This document shows positions 27,959 through 37,364 of a stretch of DNA of 64,000 bases, in pieces (position 1 is the first letter of the stretch; each line of letters begins with the position of its first letter). The notes under the pieces are model-generated. The model did no database searches and was not told where the DNA came from. It was given only the letters and a program-made list of their open reading frames with translations. Origin of the DNA: Hyphomicrobiales bacterium (GTDB taxonomy: Bacteria; Pseudomonadota; Alphaproteobacteria; Rhizobiales; Rhizobiaceae). Position numbers and translations under genes: made by a program. Location: the NCBI GenBank assembly GCA_900468625.1, contig UBUL01000018.1:186001-250000 (forward strand), read 5' to 3'.

Positions 27959-28540
27959 ATGACGAAACTGCAAAACCCGGTATTGATGGCCACCATTGGC
28001 GCGGCACAGGGCTTGAGAGGCGAGGTGCGCGCGCGCGCTTATACGTCCGATCCGGCGGCGCTCGGCGACTACGGCCACCTGCACAGCATGGACGGCCGCA
28101 GCTTCGAAGTTCTGGAAATCCGCGAGGCCAAGAACGTCGTTATCGTGCGCTTCCGCGGCATCAACGACCGCAATGCCGCCGAGGCGCTGAACGGCCTGGA
28201 ACTCTATATCGAGCGCGACAACCTGCCTGACGATGAGCTCGACGACGACGAATTCTTCTATACCGACCTTGAAGGGCTGGAGGCCGTTGACGACGAAGGC
28301 ATCGGCTACGGCACGGTCAGCGGCGTCTATGATTTCGGCGCCGGCGATCTGCTGGAGCTGAAGGGGCCGGGCAAGCGCCCGGTGCTGATCCCCTTTTCCG
28401 AAGCGGCCGTGCTCGAAATCGATCTCGAGGGCGGCAAGATCCTGATCGACCCGCTGGCTGCCGGCCTCGTCGACAGCCCCGACGACCTCATCGGCAAGCC
28501 GCAGAAGCCGGAAAAGCCGCAGGACAAGACGAAGAAGTGA
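27959..28540 (+). CDS. rimM: ribosome maturation factor RimM
   Basis: 193 residues from the ATG at 27959. The N-terminal [15 protein letters not shown] (17-residue signature of RimM), an acidic [14 protein letters not shown] stretch, and the C-terminal PRC-barrel (V-L-I-P-F-S) are present. It binds S19 and assists 30S head assembly. A Lys/Pro-rich tail of about 15 residues ends the protein. trmD starts 24 bases later. Confidence 0.96.
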   Translation: MTKLQNPVLMATIGAAQGLRGEVRARAYTSDPAALGDYGHLHSMDGRSFEVLEIREAKNVVIVRFRGINDRNAAEALNGLELYIERDNLPDDELDDDEFFYTDLEGLEAVDDEGIGYGTVSGVYDFGAGDLLELKGPGKRPVLIPFSEAAVLEIDLEGGKILIDPLAAGLVDSPDDLIGKPQKPEKPQDKTKK

Positions 28541-28564
28541 TCCTTATTGGGAAGTGACCGCGCC

Positions 28565-29257
28565 ATGAGTTTTCGGGCGACTATCCTGACGCTCTATCCC
28601 GAGATGTTCCCTGGCCACCTCGGCACGTCGCTTGCCGGCAAGGCGATGGAGCGCGGTCAATGGTCGCTGGATACCGTGCAGATCCGCGATTTCGCCACCG
28701 ACAGGCACCGTACCGTCGATGACACGCCCGCTGGCGGCGGCGCCGGCATGGTGCTGAAGCCGGATGTGCTTGGCCGCGCCATCGACCATGCGAGCGAGAA
28801 CGACAACCGCCCGCGCCTGCTGATGAGCCCGCGCGGCAAGCCTCTGACGCAGAAACGCGTGCGCGAGCTTGCCGATGGCGATGGCGTCATCATCGTCTGC
28901 GGCCGCTTCGAAGGCGTCGATCAGCGTGTCATCGAAGGTCGCGGCCTCGAGGAAGTTTCGATCGGCGACTATATCCTCTCGGGCGGCGAGCCGGCCGCCC
29001 TCATCCTGCTCGACGCCATCGTCCGCATCCTGCCCGGCGTCATGGGCAATGACCTCTCCGGCCTGCACGAAAGCTTCGAGGGCGGCCTGCTGGAGCATCC
29101 GCACTATACTCGTCCGCAGATCTGGGAGAGCCGCGAGATTCCGGCCATCCTTACCTCGGGCAACCACGCCGCGATCGCCAAATGGCAGAGAGAGCAGGCC
29201 GAACAGCTGACAAGGGAACGCCGGCCGGACCTGCTGGACAAGCGATCGAGTAAGTAG
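28565..29257 (+). CDS. trmD: tRNA (guanine37-N1)-methyltransferase
   Basis: 230 residues. The SPOUT trefoil-knot segments [13 protein letters not shown] (about 109-121) and [14 protein letters not shown] (about 133-146) bind S-adenosylmethionine; P-H-Y-T-R-P follows. It makes m1G37 in tRNAs to prevent frameshifting. The start at 28565 ([15 protein letters not shown]) matches the family; a codon six residues upstream is less likely. It is followed by an inserted LysR/hydrolase module instead of rplS. Confidence 0.97.
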   Translation: MSFRATILTLYPEMFPGHLGTSLAGKAMERGQWSLDTVQIRDFATDRHRTVDDTPAGGGAGMVLKPDVLGRAIDHASENDNRPRLLMSPRGKPLTQKRVRELADGDGVIIVCGRFEGVDQRVIEGRGLEEVSIGDYILSGGEPAALILLDAIVRILPGVMGNDLSGLHESFEGGLLEHPHYTRPQIWESREIPAILTSGNHAAIAKWQREQAEQLTRERRPDLLDKRSSK

Positions 29258-29328
29258 GGACCATATGAAGCGGGCGAATCTGATGGACAAGGCAACATGC
29301 CTTGCGGGCAGTCCCGGCCAAACCCGAC

Positions 29329-30219
29329 TTACCTGAACCAGCTTGAAAGAAAGTCTGCAAAACTGCGTACCGTTGCGGGTATCAGCGTCCGATGAGGCAG
29401 CACGAGGCTTAATGGAAGCGTCCGCATGCTCCAATCCGGAAGAATTGCGACGAGTTCTTTCTTCGCCAGATGGTTCGACACGACGAAGGAGGGTGCCAGA
29501 AGCAGGCCAGCTCCCCGAAGTGCCAGGCGCAGCAGGAACTCGATATCGGATGCCGCGATCCTGCCGGTCAGCGGAACGTCCACATAATTTCCAGCGGCAT
29601 CGTTGAACCGCCAATTCTTTGGATTGGCGGTCTGCGTATAGATCAGGACCTGATGGTCCGCGATATCCCATGGAGCAGCGATCGGGGGATGCTGCGCAAG
29701 ATAGGCTTCGGACGCCACTGGAATCAAGGGGAATGCCGAAAGGCGCCGGGCAACCAATCCGGAATCCTGCAGGTCTCCCAATCTTAGGGCCACATCATAG
29801 CCCTCCTCGACGAGACCGACATTTCGCTCGGAAAGACCGAGTTCGACCGATACGGCGGGGTTCTGCTCGATGAATGCCGCAATCGGCTCGGACAGTAATG
29901 CCATCCCGAACGCCAGCGGAGCCGCGATCTTGAGCCTGCCGCTCGGAGAAGATTGCCTTTGACCTGCTTCGGCATCGGCCAGCGCCACTTCGTCCAGAAC
30001 GGCAACGCAGCGCCGGTAGTAGGCCTGCCCCGCCTCGGTAATATGCAAGCGCCGGGTCGTGCGGTTGATGAGACGGACACCCAGCCTTGCTTCCAGGGAC
30101 CTCAGGTGATGACCCGCCATCTCGGCCGACATTCCGCAAAACCGCGCTGCGGCCGCTATGCTGCCGCGCTCCACCATCTGACGAAAGACCGATATGCTCG
30201 TCAAAGTATCGAGAGACAT
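29329..30219 (-). CDS. LysR family transcriptional regulator
   Basis: 296 residues from the ATG at 30219. N-terminal winged helix (residues 1-60, F-R-Q-M-V-E-R-G-S-I-A-A-A-A-R-F), then a periplasmic-binding-protein-like effector domain. The helix-turn-helix and R-L-I-N-R-T-T-R-R-L-x-x-T-E-A-G match the large CrgA/DsdC-like group of LysR regulators. It is divergent from an alpha/beta hydrolase with only 97 bases between starts, the standard arrangement for a LysR protein and its target. Confidence 0.92.
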   Translation of the reverse strand: MSLDTLTSISVFRQMVERGSIAAAARFCGMSAEMAGHHLRSLEARLGVRLINRTTRRLHITEAGQAYYRRCVAVLDEVALADAEAGQRQSSPSGRLKIAAPLAFGMALLSEPIAAFIEQNPAVSVELGLSERNVGLVEEGYDVALRLGDLQDSGLVARRLSAFPLIPVASEAYLAQHPPIAAPWDIADHQVLIYTQTANPKNWRFNDAAGNYVDVPLTGRIAASDIEFLLRLALRGAGLLLAPSFVVSNHLAKKELVAILPDWSMRTLPLSLVLPHRTLIPATVRSFADFLSSWFR

Positions 30220-30247
30220 TCCGAAATCCGATTTCTGAATGAAATTA

Positions 30248-30263
30248 ATAATCATCCAATTAT
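30248..30263. promoter_or_regulatory. AT-rich dyad between lysR and the hydrolase gene, possible LysR site
   Basis: ATAAT-CATCCA-ATTAT, a perfect 5-bp-arm inverted repeat in the 97-base divergent spacer. It is not an exact T-N11-A box. The role is inferred from position only. Confidence 0.35.
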
Positions 30264-30316
30264 CAGATTTTGCTTCATTAAGCATACTGCCGTCGTCAGA
30301 AACAGAGGACGAAGAC

Positions 30317-31102
30317 ATGAAAACCTATTCAATCAGAATTCACGGTGCCGCTCTCAATGTCGCCGAGGAAGGCGAAGGTGGAATAACCCTGGTCTTTCTT
30401 CATTATTGGGGCGGCACGAGCAGGACCTATCAACCGGTCATGCGGCTGCTGGCGGGCGATTTCCGTAGCATTGCCTTCGATCAGCGGGGCTGGGGCCGCT
30501 CATCCAAGGAAGGTGATTTCTCGCTCGCCTCCTATGCTTCCGATACCTTGGCGCTCATCCGAGCCTTGGAGCTGAAGAACTACATCCTCGTCGGTCACTC
30601 GATGGGAGGCAAGGTCGCTCAACTCGCCGCGTCAGAGCAACAGGACGGGTTGCTGGGCCTTGCGCTTTTGGCGCCAGCTCCCGCGAGCGCATTGCCTGTT
30701 CCGGAGGCGCAGCGTCAAATGATGCTGGACAGCTATCAAAGCCGGGAAGGCGTGGAGGCGGCACTCAACATCCTGTCGGGAAAGCCGCTGAACCGAGAAT
30801 TCCACAAACAGGTGATCGAGGATACCCTCAGCGGAACAGCCGAGGCAAAGGCGATCTGGACCCGCGAAGGAATGACGGCGGATATTGCCTCTTCAACTCG
30901 GCGAATCTCCGTGCCGGCGGTCGTCATCGTCGGTTCCGAAGACTTGGTTGAAACAGAAGAGAGATTGAGGGAGGAGGTACCTAAAACCATTCCCCACGCA
31001 ACATTTAACGTTCTGCCGGGACTTGGACATCTCGCGCCTTTGGAAGGCCCTGAGGACGTCTGTGAGGCTATTCGCAGTTTCGCTTTGAGCCTCGCTGCCT
31101 GA
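30317..31102 (+). CDS. alpha/beta hydrolase
   Basis: 261 residues from the ATG at 30317. Nucleophile elbow G-H-S-M-G-G (Ser95), oxyanion loop H-Y-W-G-G-T near residue 29-34, acid in V-G-S-E-D-L near residue 213, and catalytic His in G-L-G-H-L-A-P near 237 give the full triad. F-D-Q-R-G-W-G-R-S matches the haloperoxidase/esterase-like subgroup. The substrate is unknown. It is probably controlled by the divergent LysR gene. Confidence 0.9.
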   Translation: MKTYSIRIHGAALNVAEEGEGGITLVFLHYWGGTSRTYQPVMRLLAGDFRSIAFDQRGWGRSSKEGDFSLASYASDTLALIRALELKNYILVGHSMGGKVAQLAASEQQDGLLGLALLAPAPASALPVPEAQRQMMLDSYQSREGVEAALNILSGKPLNREFHKQVIEDTLSGTAEAKAIWTREGMTADIASSTRRISVPAVVIVGSEDLVETEERLREEVPKTIPHATFNVLPGLGHLAPLEGPEDVCEAIRSFALSLAA

Positions 31103-31243
31103 GACGCCGCCCGGCACGGCTCCAAAACATCCGCACCCCAAAAGGACGGATAATGAATTCCTCCGCCGGCAGGCTATGGCGCCTGACCCTAACGCGGGCT
31201 AAAGAGGTTAGGGCAAGCATGAAGGATGAGGAGGCTCCGGAGG

Positions 31244-31663
31244 ATGGCAAAAGACAATGCAGCGGAAGCCGAACAGGCAGGCTCCGCTTCTCAACTGATC
31301 GACGACAAGATTCGGGAACTGGGCGACTGGCGCGGCAGGACCTTGGCCAAGGTCCGTGCGCTCATCAAGCAGGCCGAACCAGATGTAATCGAAGAGCTGA
31401 AATGGCGTGGCGTGCCGGTATGGTCGCACGAGGGCATCATCTGCACCGGCGAGACCTATAAGAGCGTCGTGAAACTGACCTTTGCGAAGGGCGCCTCACT
31501 CGAGGATCCCTCCCGCCTCTTCAACTCCAGCCTCGAAGGCAATACGCGGCGCGCCATCGATATCACCGAGAACGAGGAGATCGACGAGGAAGCATTGAAG
31601 ACGCTCGTGCGCGCCGCCGCGGCACTGAACGCATCGGCGCGGAAAAAGTCGAAGAAGGCCTGA
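31244..31663 (+). CDS. DUF1801 domain-containing protein
   Basis: 139 residues from the ATG at 31244 (GGAGG upstream). The family pattern R-x-x-I-K-Q-A-x-P-D-V-I-E-E-L-K-W-R-G-V-P-V-W-S and a K-L-T-F-x-x-G-A-x-L-x-D-P follow the YdhG/YjbR-like DUF1801 fold; the Lys/Ala-rich tail is common. It is a cytoplasmic protein of unknown function. It is the third gene of the block that separates trmD from rplS. Confidence 0.85.
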   Translation: MAKDNAAEAEQAGSASQLIDDKIRELGDWRGRTLAKVRALIKQAEPDVIEELKWRGVPVWSHEGIICTGETYKSVVKLTFAKGASLEDPSRLFNSSLEGNTRRAIDITENEEIDEEALKTLVRAAAALNASARKKSKKA

Positions 31664-31788
31664 CGGTATCCGCGCAATCCGATGTGTGATAAAATGCCGT
31701 CTCAAGCCTCCTGTACGGCCACAAAGCCCACTTAATTCGGCCGCAAGGGGTGACAAGGGCGCGACAATAGGATATGTGCGCGCCCGGC

Positions 31789-31804
31789 ATGGGAAATTTC
31801 CCAT
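31789..31804. promoter_or_regulatory. perfect 16-bp palindrome in the rplS leader
   Basis: ATGGGAAATTTCCCAT, 134 bases before the rplS start. Possible operator or leader structure; no regulator is identified. Confidence 0.35.
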
Positions 31805-31937
31805 CAACCACCAAAGAAAAGCAGACGTATCCGCCCCTGCCGTAACAGGCATATATCACGCGGCGAGACCTTCGGGTCCGACCAAGGATAGATCGTTCGG
31901 GCGCTCTGGCTGTTGAAGCAACAACGAGGTTGATACT

Positions 31938-32480
31938 ATGAACATCATTCAGCAGTTGGAAGCCGAACAGGCTGCCAAGATCGAAGCCAAGCGCACGCTT
32001 CCCGAATTTTCCGCTGGCGACACCGTTCGCGTCAACGTGAAGGTCACGGAAGGCAACCGTACCCGCGTTCAGGCCTATGAAGGCGTTTGCATCGCTCGCT
32101 CCGGCGGCGGCCTGCAGGAAAACTTCACGGTCCGCAAGATCTCTTACGGCGAAGGCGTCGAGCGCGTATTCCCGGTTTACTCCCCGATGATCGAAAGCGT
32201 CGAAGTCGTTCGCCGCGGTAAAGTCCGTCGCGCCAAGCTCTACTACCTGCGCGACCTGCGCGGTAAGGCTGCCCGTATCGTCGAGAACACCGGCACCCGC
32301 GCCCGCAAGCTCAACGACGCAGAGCGTCAGGCTCTGGCCGACGAAAAGGCACGCATCGAAGCCGAGAAGGTTGCAGCCGCTCAGGCGCTCGCAGCCGAGA
32401 AGGCAGCAGCCGAAGCCGCAGAAGCAAAGGCAGCTGCAGAAGCTGCTGCAGCCGCAGCAGCCGAGCCGGCAGCAGAATAA
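31938..32480 (+). CDS. rplS: 50S ribosomal protein L19
   Basis: 180 residues. The conserved core (residues about 1-115) includes [27 protein letters not shown] and [15 protein letters not shown]. After it comes an Ala/Glu-rich, probably helical, extension of about 60 residues (many A-A-E-A-A units), longer than the enteric protein. A terminator follows. It is normally near trmD; here three accessory genes intervene. Confidence 0.98.
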   Translation: MNIIQQLEAEQAAKIEAKRTLPEFSAGDTVRVNVKVTEGNRTRVQAYEGVCIARSGGGLQENFTVRKISYGEGVERVFPVYSPMIESVEVVRRGKVRRAKLYYLRDLRGKAARIVENTGTRARKLNDAERQALADEKARIEAEKVAAAQALAAEKAAAEAAEAKAAAEAAAAAAAEPAAE

Positions 32481-32509
32481 GTTTCGGTCCATACGGATCG
32501 TAAAGCTTG

Positions 32510-32536
32510 AAGGCGGCCCTAGGGTCGCCTTTTTGC
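32510..32536 (+). terminator. rho-independent terminator after rplS
   Basis: AGGCGGCCC-TAG-GGTCGCCT stem with one mismatch followed by TTTTTG, 30 bases after the rplS stop. Confidence 0.85.
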
Positions 32537-32681
32537 TGCCTGGCGTCAGCATCGAGCCAAAAGAATATTTCTCGATTCGCAGCCCGCTTTAGAGTTGCTT
32601 TTCCATTTTTATGATCGCGGCCGTGGCAATAGCCTTGCCATCCTCTTTCCAAATATGACAGTTTTCCGCCACTCTGGCGTT

Positions 32682-32790
32682 GAATGATTTCAGATCGAAT
32701 CGACCTGCAATCTGAATCCCCGCCAGAATCAAATAGGGAGAACATGATGTCCTCCGAAAACCGCTGACACTTTTCGGCATCATGTTCTAA
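32682..32790. repeat. RIME-like mosaic palindromic element (family A copy 2)
   Basis: AGAACATGATG and CATCATGTTCT arms with GAAAAC between, preceded by a degenerate TCAGATCGAATCGACCTGC module. It matches 7064-7178 in order and spacing and fills most of the 324-base gap between the rplS terminator and the amino-acid binding protein gene; its end abuts the ribosome-binding region of that gene. Confidence 0.75.
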
Positions 32791-32804
32791 TCGGGGAGAT
32801 TTCC

Positions 32805-33602
32805 ATGGCATTCCGTCGTTCGTTCCTGCTGGGCCTCAGCGCCCTCGTGCTTGCACCTTTTGCCGCCCTCGCGGCCGACCTTCCGAACCTGAACGGCAAG
32901 ACCGTCGTCGTCGTCACCGAGAATGCCTATCCGCCGCTGCAGTTCATCGATCCTAAGACGAACAAGGCGATCGGCTGGGAATATGACGCGATGAACGAGA
33001 TCGCCAAGCGCCTGAACTTCAAGGTCGAGTACCAGAACACCAGCTGGGATGCGATGATCCAGGCCGTTTCCGAAGGCCAGTACAACATCGGCATGACCGG
33101 CATCACCATCAAGGACGACCGCAAGCAGAAGGTCGATTTCTCCGATCCCTACATGCGCTCCGAGCAGTTCATGCTCGTGCGCGGCGACGAGAAGCGCTTC
33201 ACCGATGCCAAGAGCTTCGCCGCCGTCAAGGATGCGCTGATCGGCGCGCAGCCGGGCACGACGCCCTTCTACACTGCCGTCTATTCGGTCCTCGACGGCA
33301 ACGAGCAGAACCCGCGCATTAAGACCTTCGAAACCTTCGGCGCCACCGTCCAAGCGCTGAAGACCGGGGACGTCGACATGGTGCTGACCGACGGCACCGC
33401 CGGCAAAGGCTATGTCGATGCCTCGAACGGCGGCTTGAAGTTGGTCGGCGGCCCGCTCGGCACCGAGGATTTCGGCTTCATCTTCCAGAAGGGCTCCGAT
33501 CTTGTCGCCCCGATCAATGCAGCCATCGCCAGCCTCAAGGCCGACGGCACGCTCGAGGCGCTGAACAAGAAGTGGTTCCTCGATTACAAGATGGGCCAAT
33601 GA
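32805..33602 (+). CDS. amino-acid ABC transporter substrate-binding protein
   Basis: 265 residues. Signal peptide at 1-24 (Ala-Leu-Ala end). The polar amino-acid family pattern is present: [41 protein letters not shown], and V-D-F-S-D-P-Y. It is the periplasmic receptor of a His/Glu/Gln-type uptake system. The permease follows 34 bases later; no ATPase is adjacent. Confidence 0.93.
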   Translation: MAFRRSFLLGLSALVLAPFAALAADLPNLNGKTVVVVTENAYPPLQFIDPKTNKAIGWEYDAMNEIAKRLNFKVEYQNTSWDAMIQAVSEGQYNIGMTGITIKDDRKQKVDFSDPYMRSEQFMLVRGDEKRFTDAKSFAAVKDALIGAQPGTTPFYTAVYSVLDGNEQNPRIKTFETFGATVQALKTGDVDMVLTDGTAGKGYVDASNGGLKLVGGPLGTEDFGFIFQKGSDLVAPINAAIASLKADGTLEALNKKWFLDYKMGQ

Positions 33603-33636
33603 ACTCTGAAGACCGATATATTGGAAGCCCGCTCTG

Positions 33637-34515
33637 ATGGCACCTTTGGCAGGCCCGGGCGGGCACCGCGGCAAGGAAGATTTTCCCTGGTGGCTAGTCG
33701 CCCTTGCAATCCTCGGTGTCGTCGCTTCCATCGCAATTGCGGCAAACGGCCTCTACGCTCAAATTTTCTCTCTTCTGCTGAATGGCATCGGCGTCACGGT
33801 CTTCGTGACGCTGGTGGCTTTTACGCTCGCCATGCTGCTTGGCCTCGGGCTGGCGCTACTCGGCCTGTCGGATTTCCTCGTGCTGCGACAGGTGGCGCGC
33901 TTCTATATCGAGATCGTGCGCGGCATCCCGATACTGGTGCTGCTTTCCTACATCGCATTCGTCGGCACACCGGCCTTCGTCGCCGTCTATAATTTCGTCG
34001 TCTCGCCATTGATCTCCGCCGGCTGGGCAAGCCCGCTCATCACCCGCGACATGCCCTTCGTCTGGCGCACGATCATCGCGCTGACCATCGCCTATTCCTC
34101 CTTCATCGCCGAGATTTTCCGCGCCGGCATCCAGGCGGTCGACCAGGGCCAGATCGAAGCAGCAAAGGCGCTCGGCCTCACCCGCTTTCAGCGCTTTCGC
34201 CTCGTCGTCTTTCCCCAGGCGATCCGCGTCATCCTGCCGCCGCTGTCGAACGATTTCATCGCCATGGTGAAGGATAGCTCGCTCGTGTCCGTGCTCGGCG
34301 TCGCCGATATCAGCCAGCTCGCCAAGCTCTATTACTCGGCCAATTTCCGCTACTTCGAAACCCTGTCGATCCTAGCCTTCATCTATCTGCTGCTGACGAT
34401 CGGCCTGTCGCTGCTGCTCAGACAGCTCGAAGCCTGGATGCGCCGCCGCTCCGGCAGCGACCGCTCCGCCTTCCCCCGCCTGGCGGCAAGCCAGCCGCCG
34501 GGCGCGCAGGTGTGA
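33637..34515 (+). CDS. amino-acid ABC transporter permease
   Basis: 292 residues. Five or six membrane helices and the C-terminal coupling EAA motif E-A-A-K-A-L-G-L-T-R-F-Q-R-F-R-L-V-V-F-P-Q-A (about residues 185-206); L-S-N-D-F-I-A-M-V-K-D-S-S-L follows, typical of HisM/GlnP permeases. It pairs with the receptor at 32805-33602. The cognate ATPase must lie elsewhere or be shared, because the next gene is on the other strand and unrelated. Confidence 0.93.
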   Translation: MAPLAGPGGHRGKEDFPWWLVALAILGVVASIAIAANGLYAQIFSLLLNGIGVTVFVTLVAFTLAMLLGLGLALLGLSDFLVLRQVARFYIEIVRGIPILVLLSYIAFVGTPAFVAVYNFVVSPLISAGWASPLITRDMPFVWRTIIALTIAYSSFIAEIFRAGIQAVDQGQIEAAKALGLTRFQRFRLVVFPQAIRVILPPLSNDFIAMVKDSSLVSVLGVADISQLAKLYYSANFRYFETLSILAFIYLLLTIGLSLLLRQLEAWMRRRSGSDRSAFPRLAASQPPGAQV

Positions 34516-34549
34516 TTGTTGCGATCCGATGGCCATTCACCATTATGAC

Positions 34550-35440
34550 CTATCCCTTGAGGATAGGTCGATGCTCAGCTATGTATTGGAGATATTCTTG
34601 CGCCCGGACGTTTCCTTGTTCCGCGGCTTTTCGATACCAGAATATCGCCAAGCTGATATCCTTTTCGATCCCGGAGCCATTATAATAGGCGCTACCAAGA
34701 TTAAGCTCCGCTGATGGGCTACCTTGCTCCGCCGCTTTACGATACCAATTTGCCGCACACGCAAGATCTATTGGTCTGTTCAACCCAAGACCACACATGA
34801 TGCCGAGGCCATTTTGTCCTCCCGGGTCACCTTGATCTGCGGACTTTTGGAACAGAATTGCCGCTTTTGAATAGTCTTTGACCCCATTCTCGGAAATATA
34901 GATGCCACCCAAATTGGATTGCGCAACGGGATTACCTGCTTCGGATGCCTTTTGAAGCCAAGCGATGGCGAGGTTTATGCCACGAGGAACGCCGCGCCCA
35001 AATCGATACATATTGCTCAAATTCACTTCTGCGCGGACATCTCCTTGTTCTGCCGCCTTGCGGTACAATTCTTCGGCTCGCGCATCATCTTTCGCAACAC
35101 CCCGACCATTGGCGTACATTGCCCCTAGGGTATTTTGCGCACTAGCCAGGCCCTGCTCCGCCGCCTTCCGATACCAACTCTGAGCCGTATCGAAGTTTTG
35201 CTCAACACCATGCCCGGTTTCATAAAGAAGCCCCAAACCAAACTCGGCTTGAGCATCCCCACGCTCAGCCAAGGGCTGCCAATACGTCAGCGCGCGTTGA
35301 TAATTTCCCGCACTATATAGATCCAACCCTTCGTCGGCATATGCCTTCGTCTGAATTGTGGACGGGAGAAAAACGGTCGAAACCGCGAAAACCAGAGATA
35401 AGCCAGCAAGAATGCTGCAGCCTTTCATGAAGACATACAT
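34550..35440 (-). CDS. exported Sel1-repeat protein
   Basis: 296 residues. Signal peptide at about 1-35 (Ala-Tyr-Ala end), then six Sel1-like tetratricopeptide repeats between residues 60 and 290, each with A-x-x-x-Y-R-K-A-A-E-Q-G-x-x-x-A-x-x-x-L-G-x-x-Y (for example 90-125 and 126-161). Codon use is visibly more AT-rich than in the neighbours, which suggests recent acquisition. Such proteins are protein-interaction scaffolds, often periplasmic. An alternative ATG lies four codons in. Confidence 0.85.
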   Translation of the reverse strand: MYVFMKGCSILAGLSLVFAVSTVFLPSTIQTKAYADEGLDLYSAGNYQRALTYWQPLAERGDAQAEFGLGLLYETGHGVEQNFDTAQSWYRKAAEQGLASAQNTLGAMYANGRGVAKDDARAEELYRKAAEQGDVRAEVNLSNMYRFGRGVPRGINLAIAWLQKASEAGNPVAQSNLGGIYISENGVKDYSKAAILFQKSADQGDPGGQNGLGIMCGLGLNRPIDLACAANWYRKAAEQGSPSAELNLGSAYYNGSGIEKDISLAIFWYRKAAEQGNVRAQEYLQYIAEHRPILKG

Positions 35441-35675
35441 GGCATATGCCCCGCATTTATATCTTTGATTTCTATTGCAGATAGAAATGCAATCTGATCC
35501 GCAGCTCGGAAAAAAGCAAGTATGGTGCCGTAATACGTTAAGTTGACAGGTTCAGATTTGGCAATTCGGCTAGCCAGATGAGGTTGCACCCACCGTAATT
35601 TTGGCTTTCTGTTAATCTGGCGCGAATGGCTAGTCCCGGAAACGCTCGCCATTGCCGAAGGTTTTGAAAATTGAT

Positions 35676-35810
35676 ATGAGCATGGCCATGAGTAAGATCA
35701 TGAGCAAAGACGGACGTTACGTCATGGCTTTCGTGCTGCAGGACCACAAGCGCCTGCCGGCACGTTTCTTTGCGATGATTTCGGGCGCGCTCAACAGCCG
35801 ACTTCGCTGA
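35676..35810 (+). CDS. small basic hypothetical protein upstream of leuC
   Basis: 44 residues, five Met in the first seventeen positions, ending F-F-A-M-I-S-G-A-L-N-S-R-L-R. It is followed 69 bases later by leuC on the same strand. It has no recognisable domain. It holds four Leu codons but no Leu-run or nearby attenuator, so a leader-peptide role is not supported. Confidence 0.3.
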   Translation: MSMAMSKIMSKDGRYVMAFVLQDHKRLPARFFAMISGALNSRLR

Positions 35811-35879
35811 TCACTCCCGAGGCCGGCGGTCCTGATCCGTCAATCCCATCTTCGACAATGCCAATATGGATTTGTAGCC

Positions 35880-37289
35880 ATGAGCGCTCCACGCACACTG
35901 TACGACAAAATCTGGGATGACCACTTGGTTGACGCCCAAGAAGACGGCACCTGTCTTCTCTATATCGACCGTCATCTCGTTCACGAAGTGACGTCGCCGC
36001 AAGCCTTCGAAGGCCTGCGCATGTCCGGCCGCAAGGTTCACGCCCCGCAGAAGACGCTTGCCGTCGTCGATCACAACGTGCCGACTTCGCCGGATCGCCA
36101 TCTCGGCATCAAGAACGAGGAAAGCCGCATCCAGGTCGAGCAGCTCGCCAAGAATGCCGCCGAATTCGGCGTGGAATACTACTCCGAAAACGACAAGCGC
36201 CAGGGCATCGTCCATATCATCGGGCCTGAGCAGGGCTTCACCCTGCCCGGCATGACGATCGTCTGCGGCGACAGCCACACCTCGACCCACGGTGCCTTCG
36301 GCTCTCTCGCCCACGGTATCGGCACCTCCGAGGTCGAGCATGTGCTCGCCACGCAGACGCTGATCCAGAAGAAGGCCAAGAACATGCTGGTGCAGGTCGA
36401 CGGCCAGCTGCCGCCTGGCGTCACCGCCAAGGACATCATCCTTGCCATCATCGGTGAAATCGGCACTGCGGGCGGCACCGGCTACGTCATCGAATATGCC
36501 GGCGAAGCCATTCGCTCGCTGTCGATGGAAGGCCGCATGACCATCTGCAACATGTCGATCGAAGGCGGCGCCCGCGCCGGCTTGATCGCCCCGGACGAGA
36601 CGACCTTCGAATATATCAAGGGTAAGCCACGCGCGCCGAAGGGCGAGGCGCTGGAGCAGGCGATCGCCTACTGGAAGATGCTGAAGTCCGACGAAGGTGC
36701 GCATTACGATCGCATCGTCAAGCTCGATGCCGCAAGCCTGCCGCCGATCGTCTCCTGGGGCTCCTCCCCGGAAGACGTCATCTCCGTTCAGGGCATCGTC
36801 CCTAACCCCGACGAAATCCAGGACGAAACCAAGCGCGCTTCCAAGTGGCGTGCACTCGACTATATGGGCCTGAAGCCGGGCACGCCGATGACCGAGATCA
36901 ATGTCGATCGCGTCTTCATCGGCTCCTGCACCAACGGCCGTATCGAAGACCTGCGCGCTGTTGCTAAGGTCGTTGAAGGCAAGACGGTGGCTTCCACGGT
37001 CAACGCCATGATCGTTCCGGGCTCCGGCCTCGTGAAGGAACAGGCTGAAGCCGAAGGCCTCGACAAGATCTTCAAGGCTGCAGGTTTCGACTGGCGCGAG
37101 CCTGGCTGTTCCATGTGTCTCGCGATGAACGACGACCGCCTGAAGCCGGGCGAGCGCTGCGCTTCGACCTCGAACCGCAACTTCGAAGGCCGCCAGGGCT
37201 TCAAGGGCCGCACACATCTGGTTTCACCCGCCATGGCCGCAGCCGCCGCGATCGCCGGCCACTTCGTCGATATCCGCGAGTGGAAGTGA
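35880..37289 (+). CDS. leuC: 3-isopropylmalate dehydratase large subunit
   Basis: 469 residues, the normal size. Cluster ligands Cys350 (F-I-G-S-C-T-N-G-R) and Cys410/Cys413 ([10 protein letters not shown]); [11 protein letters not shown] (130-140) forms the substrate site. With LeuD it isomerises 2- to 3-isopropylmalate in leucine synthesis. leuD is not next to it. A strong terminator follows 22 bases after the stop. Confidence 0.98.
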   Translation: MSAPRTLYDKIWDDHLVDAQEDGTCLLYIDRHLVHEVTSPQAFEGLRMSGRKVHAPQKTLAVVDHNVPTSPDRHLGIKNEESRIQVEQLAKNAAEFGVEYYSENDKRQGIVHIIGPEQGFTLPGMTIVCGDSHTSTHGAFGSLAHGIGTSEVEHVLATQTLIQKKAKNMLVQVDGQLPPGVTAKDIILAIIGEIGTAGGTGYVIEYAGEAIRSLSMEGRMTICNMSIEGGARAGLIAPDETTFEYIKGKPRAPKGEALEQAIAYWKMLKSDEGAHYDRIVKLDAASLPPIVSWGSSPEDVISVQGIVPNPDEIQDETKRASKWRALDYMGLKPGTPMTEINVDRVFIGSCTNGRIEDLRAVAKVVEGKTVASTVNAMIVPGSGLVKEQAEAEGLDKIFKAAGFDWREPGCSMCLAMNDDRLKPGERCASTSNRNFEGRQGFKGRTHLVSPAMAAAAAIAGHFVDIREWK

Positions 37290-37311
37290 TCCTCTCGAAG
37301 GCATGAATGAC

Positions 37312-37340
37312 AAAGGGCGGCTCAAGGGCCGCCCTTTTTG
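37312..37340 (+). terminator. rho-independent terminator after leuC
   Basis: AAAGGGCGGC-TCAAG-GCCGCCCTTT stem followed by TTTTTG. It also faces the 3' end of the convergent EamA gene. Confidence 0.92.
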
Positions 37341-37364
37341 TTTGCAGAACTCAATAAGAGCGCC

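Noticed and set aside
35676..35810. leu-operon leader peptide controlling leuC
   Set aside because: The small frame lacks consecutive Leu codons and no terminator/antiterminator pair lies between it and leuC.
35811..37217. A 468-codon frame on the minus strand opposite leuC
   Set aside because: Shadow of leuC with no domain.
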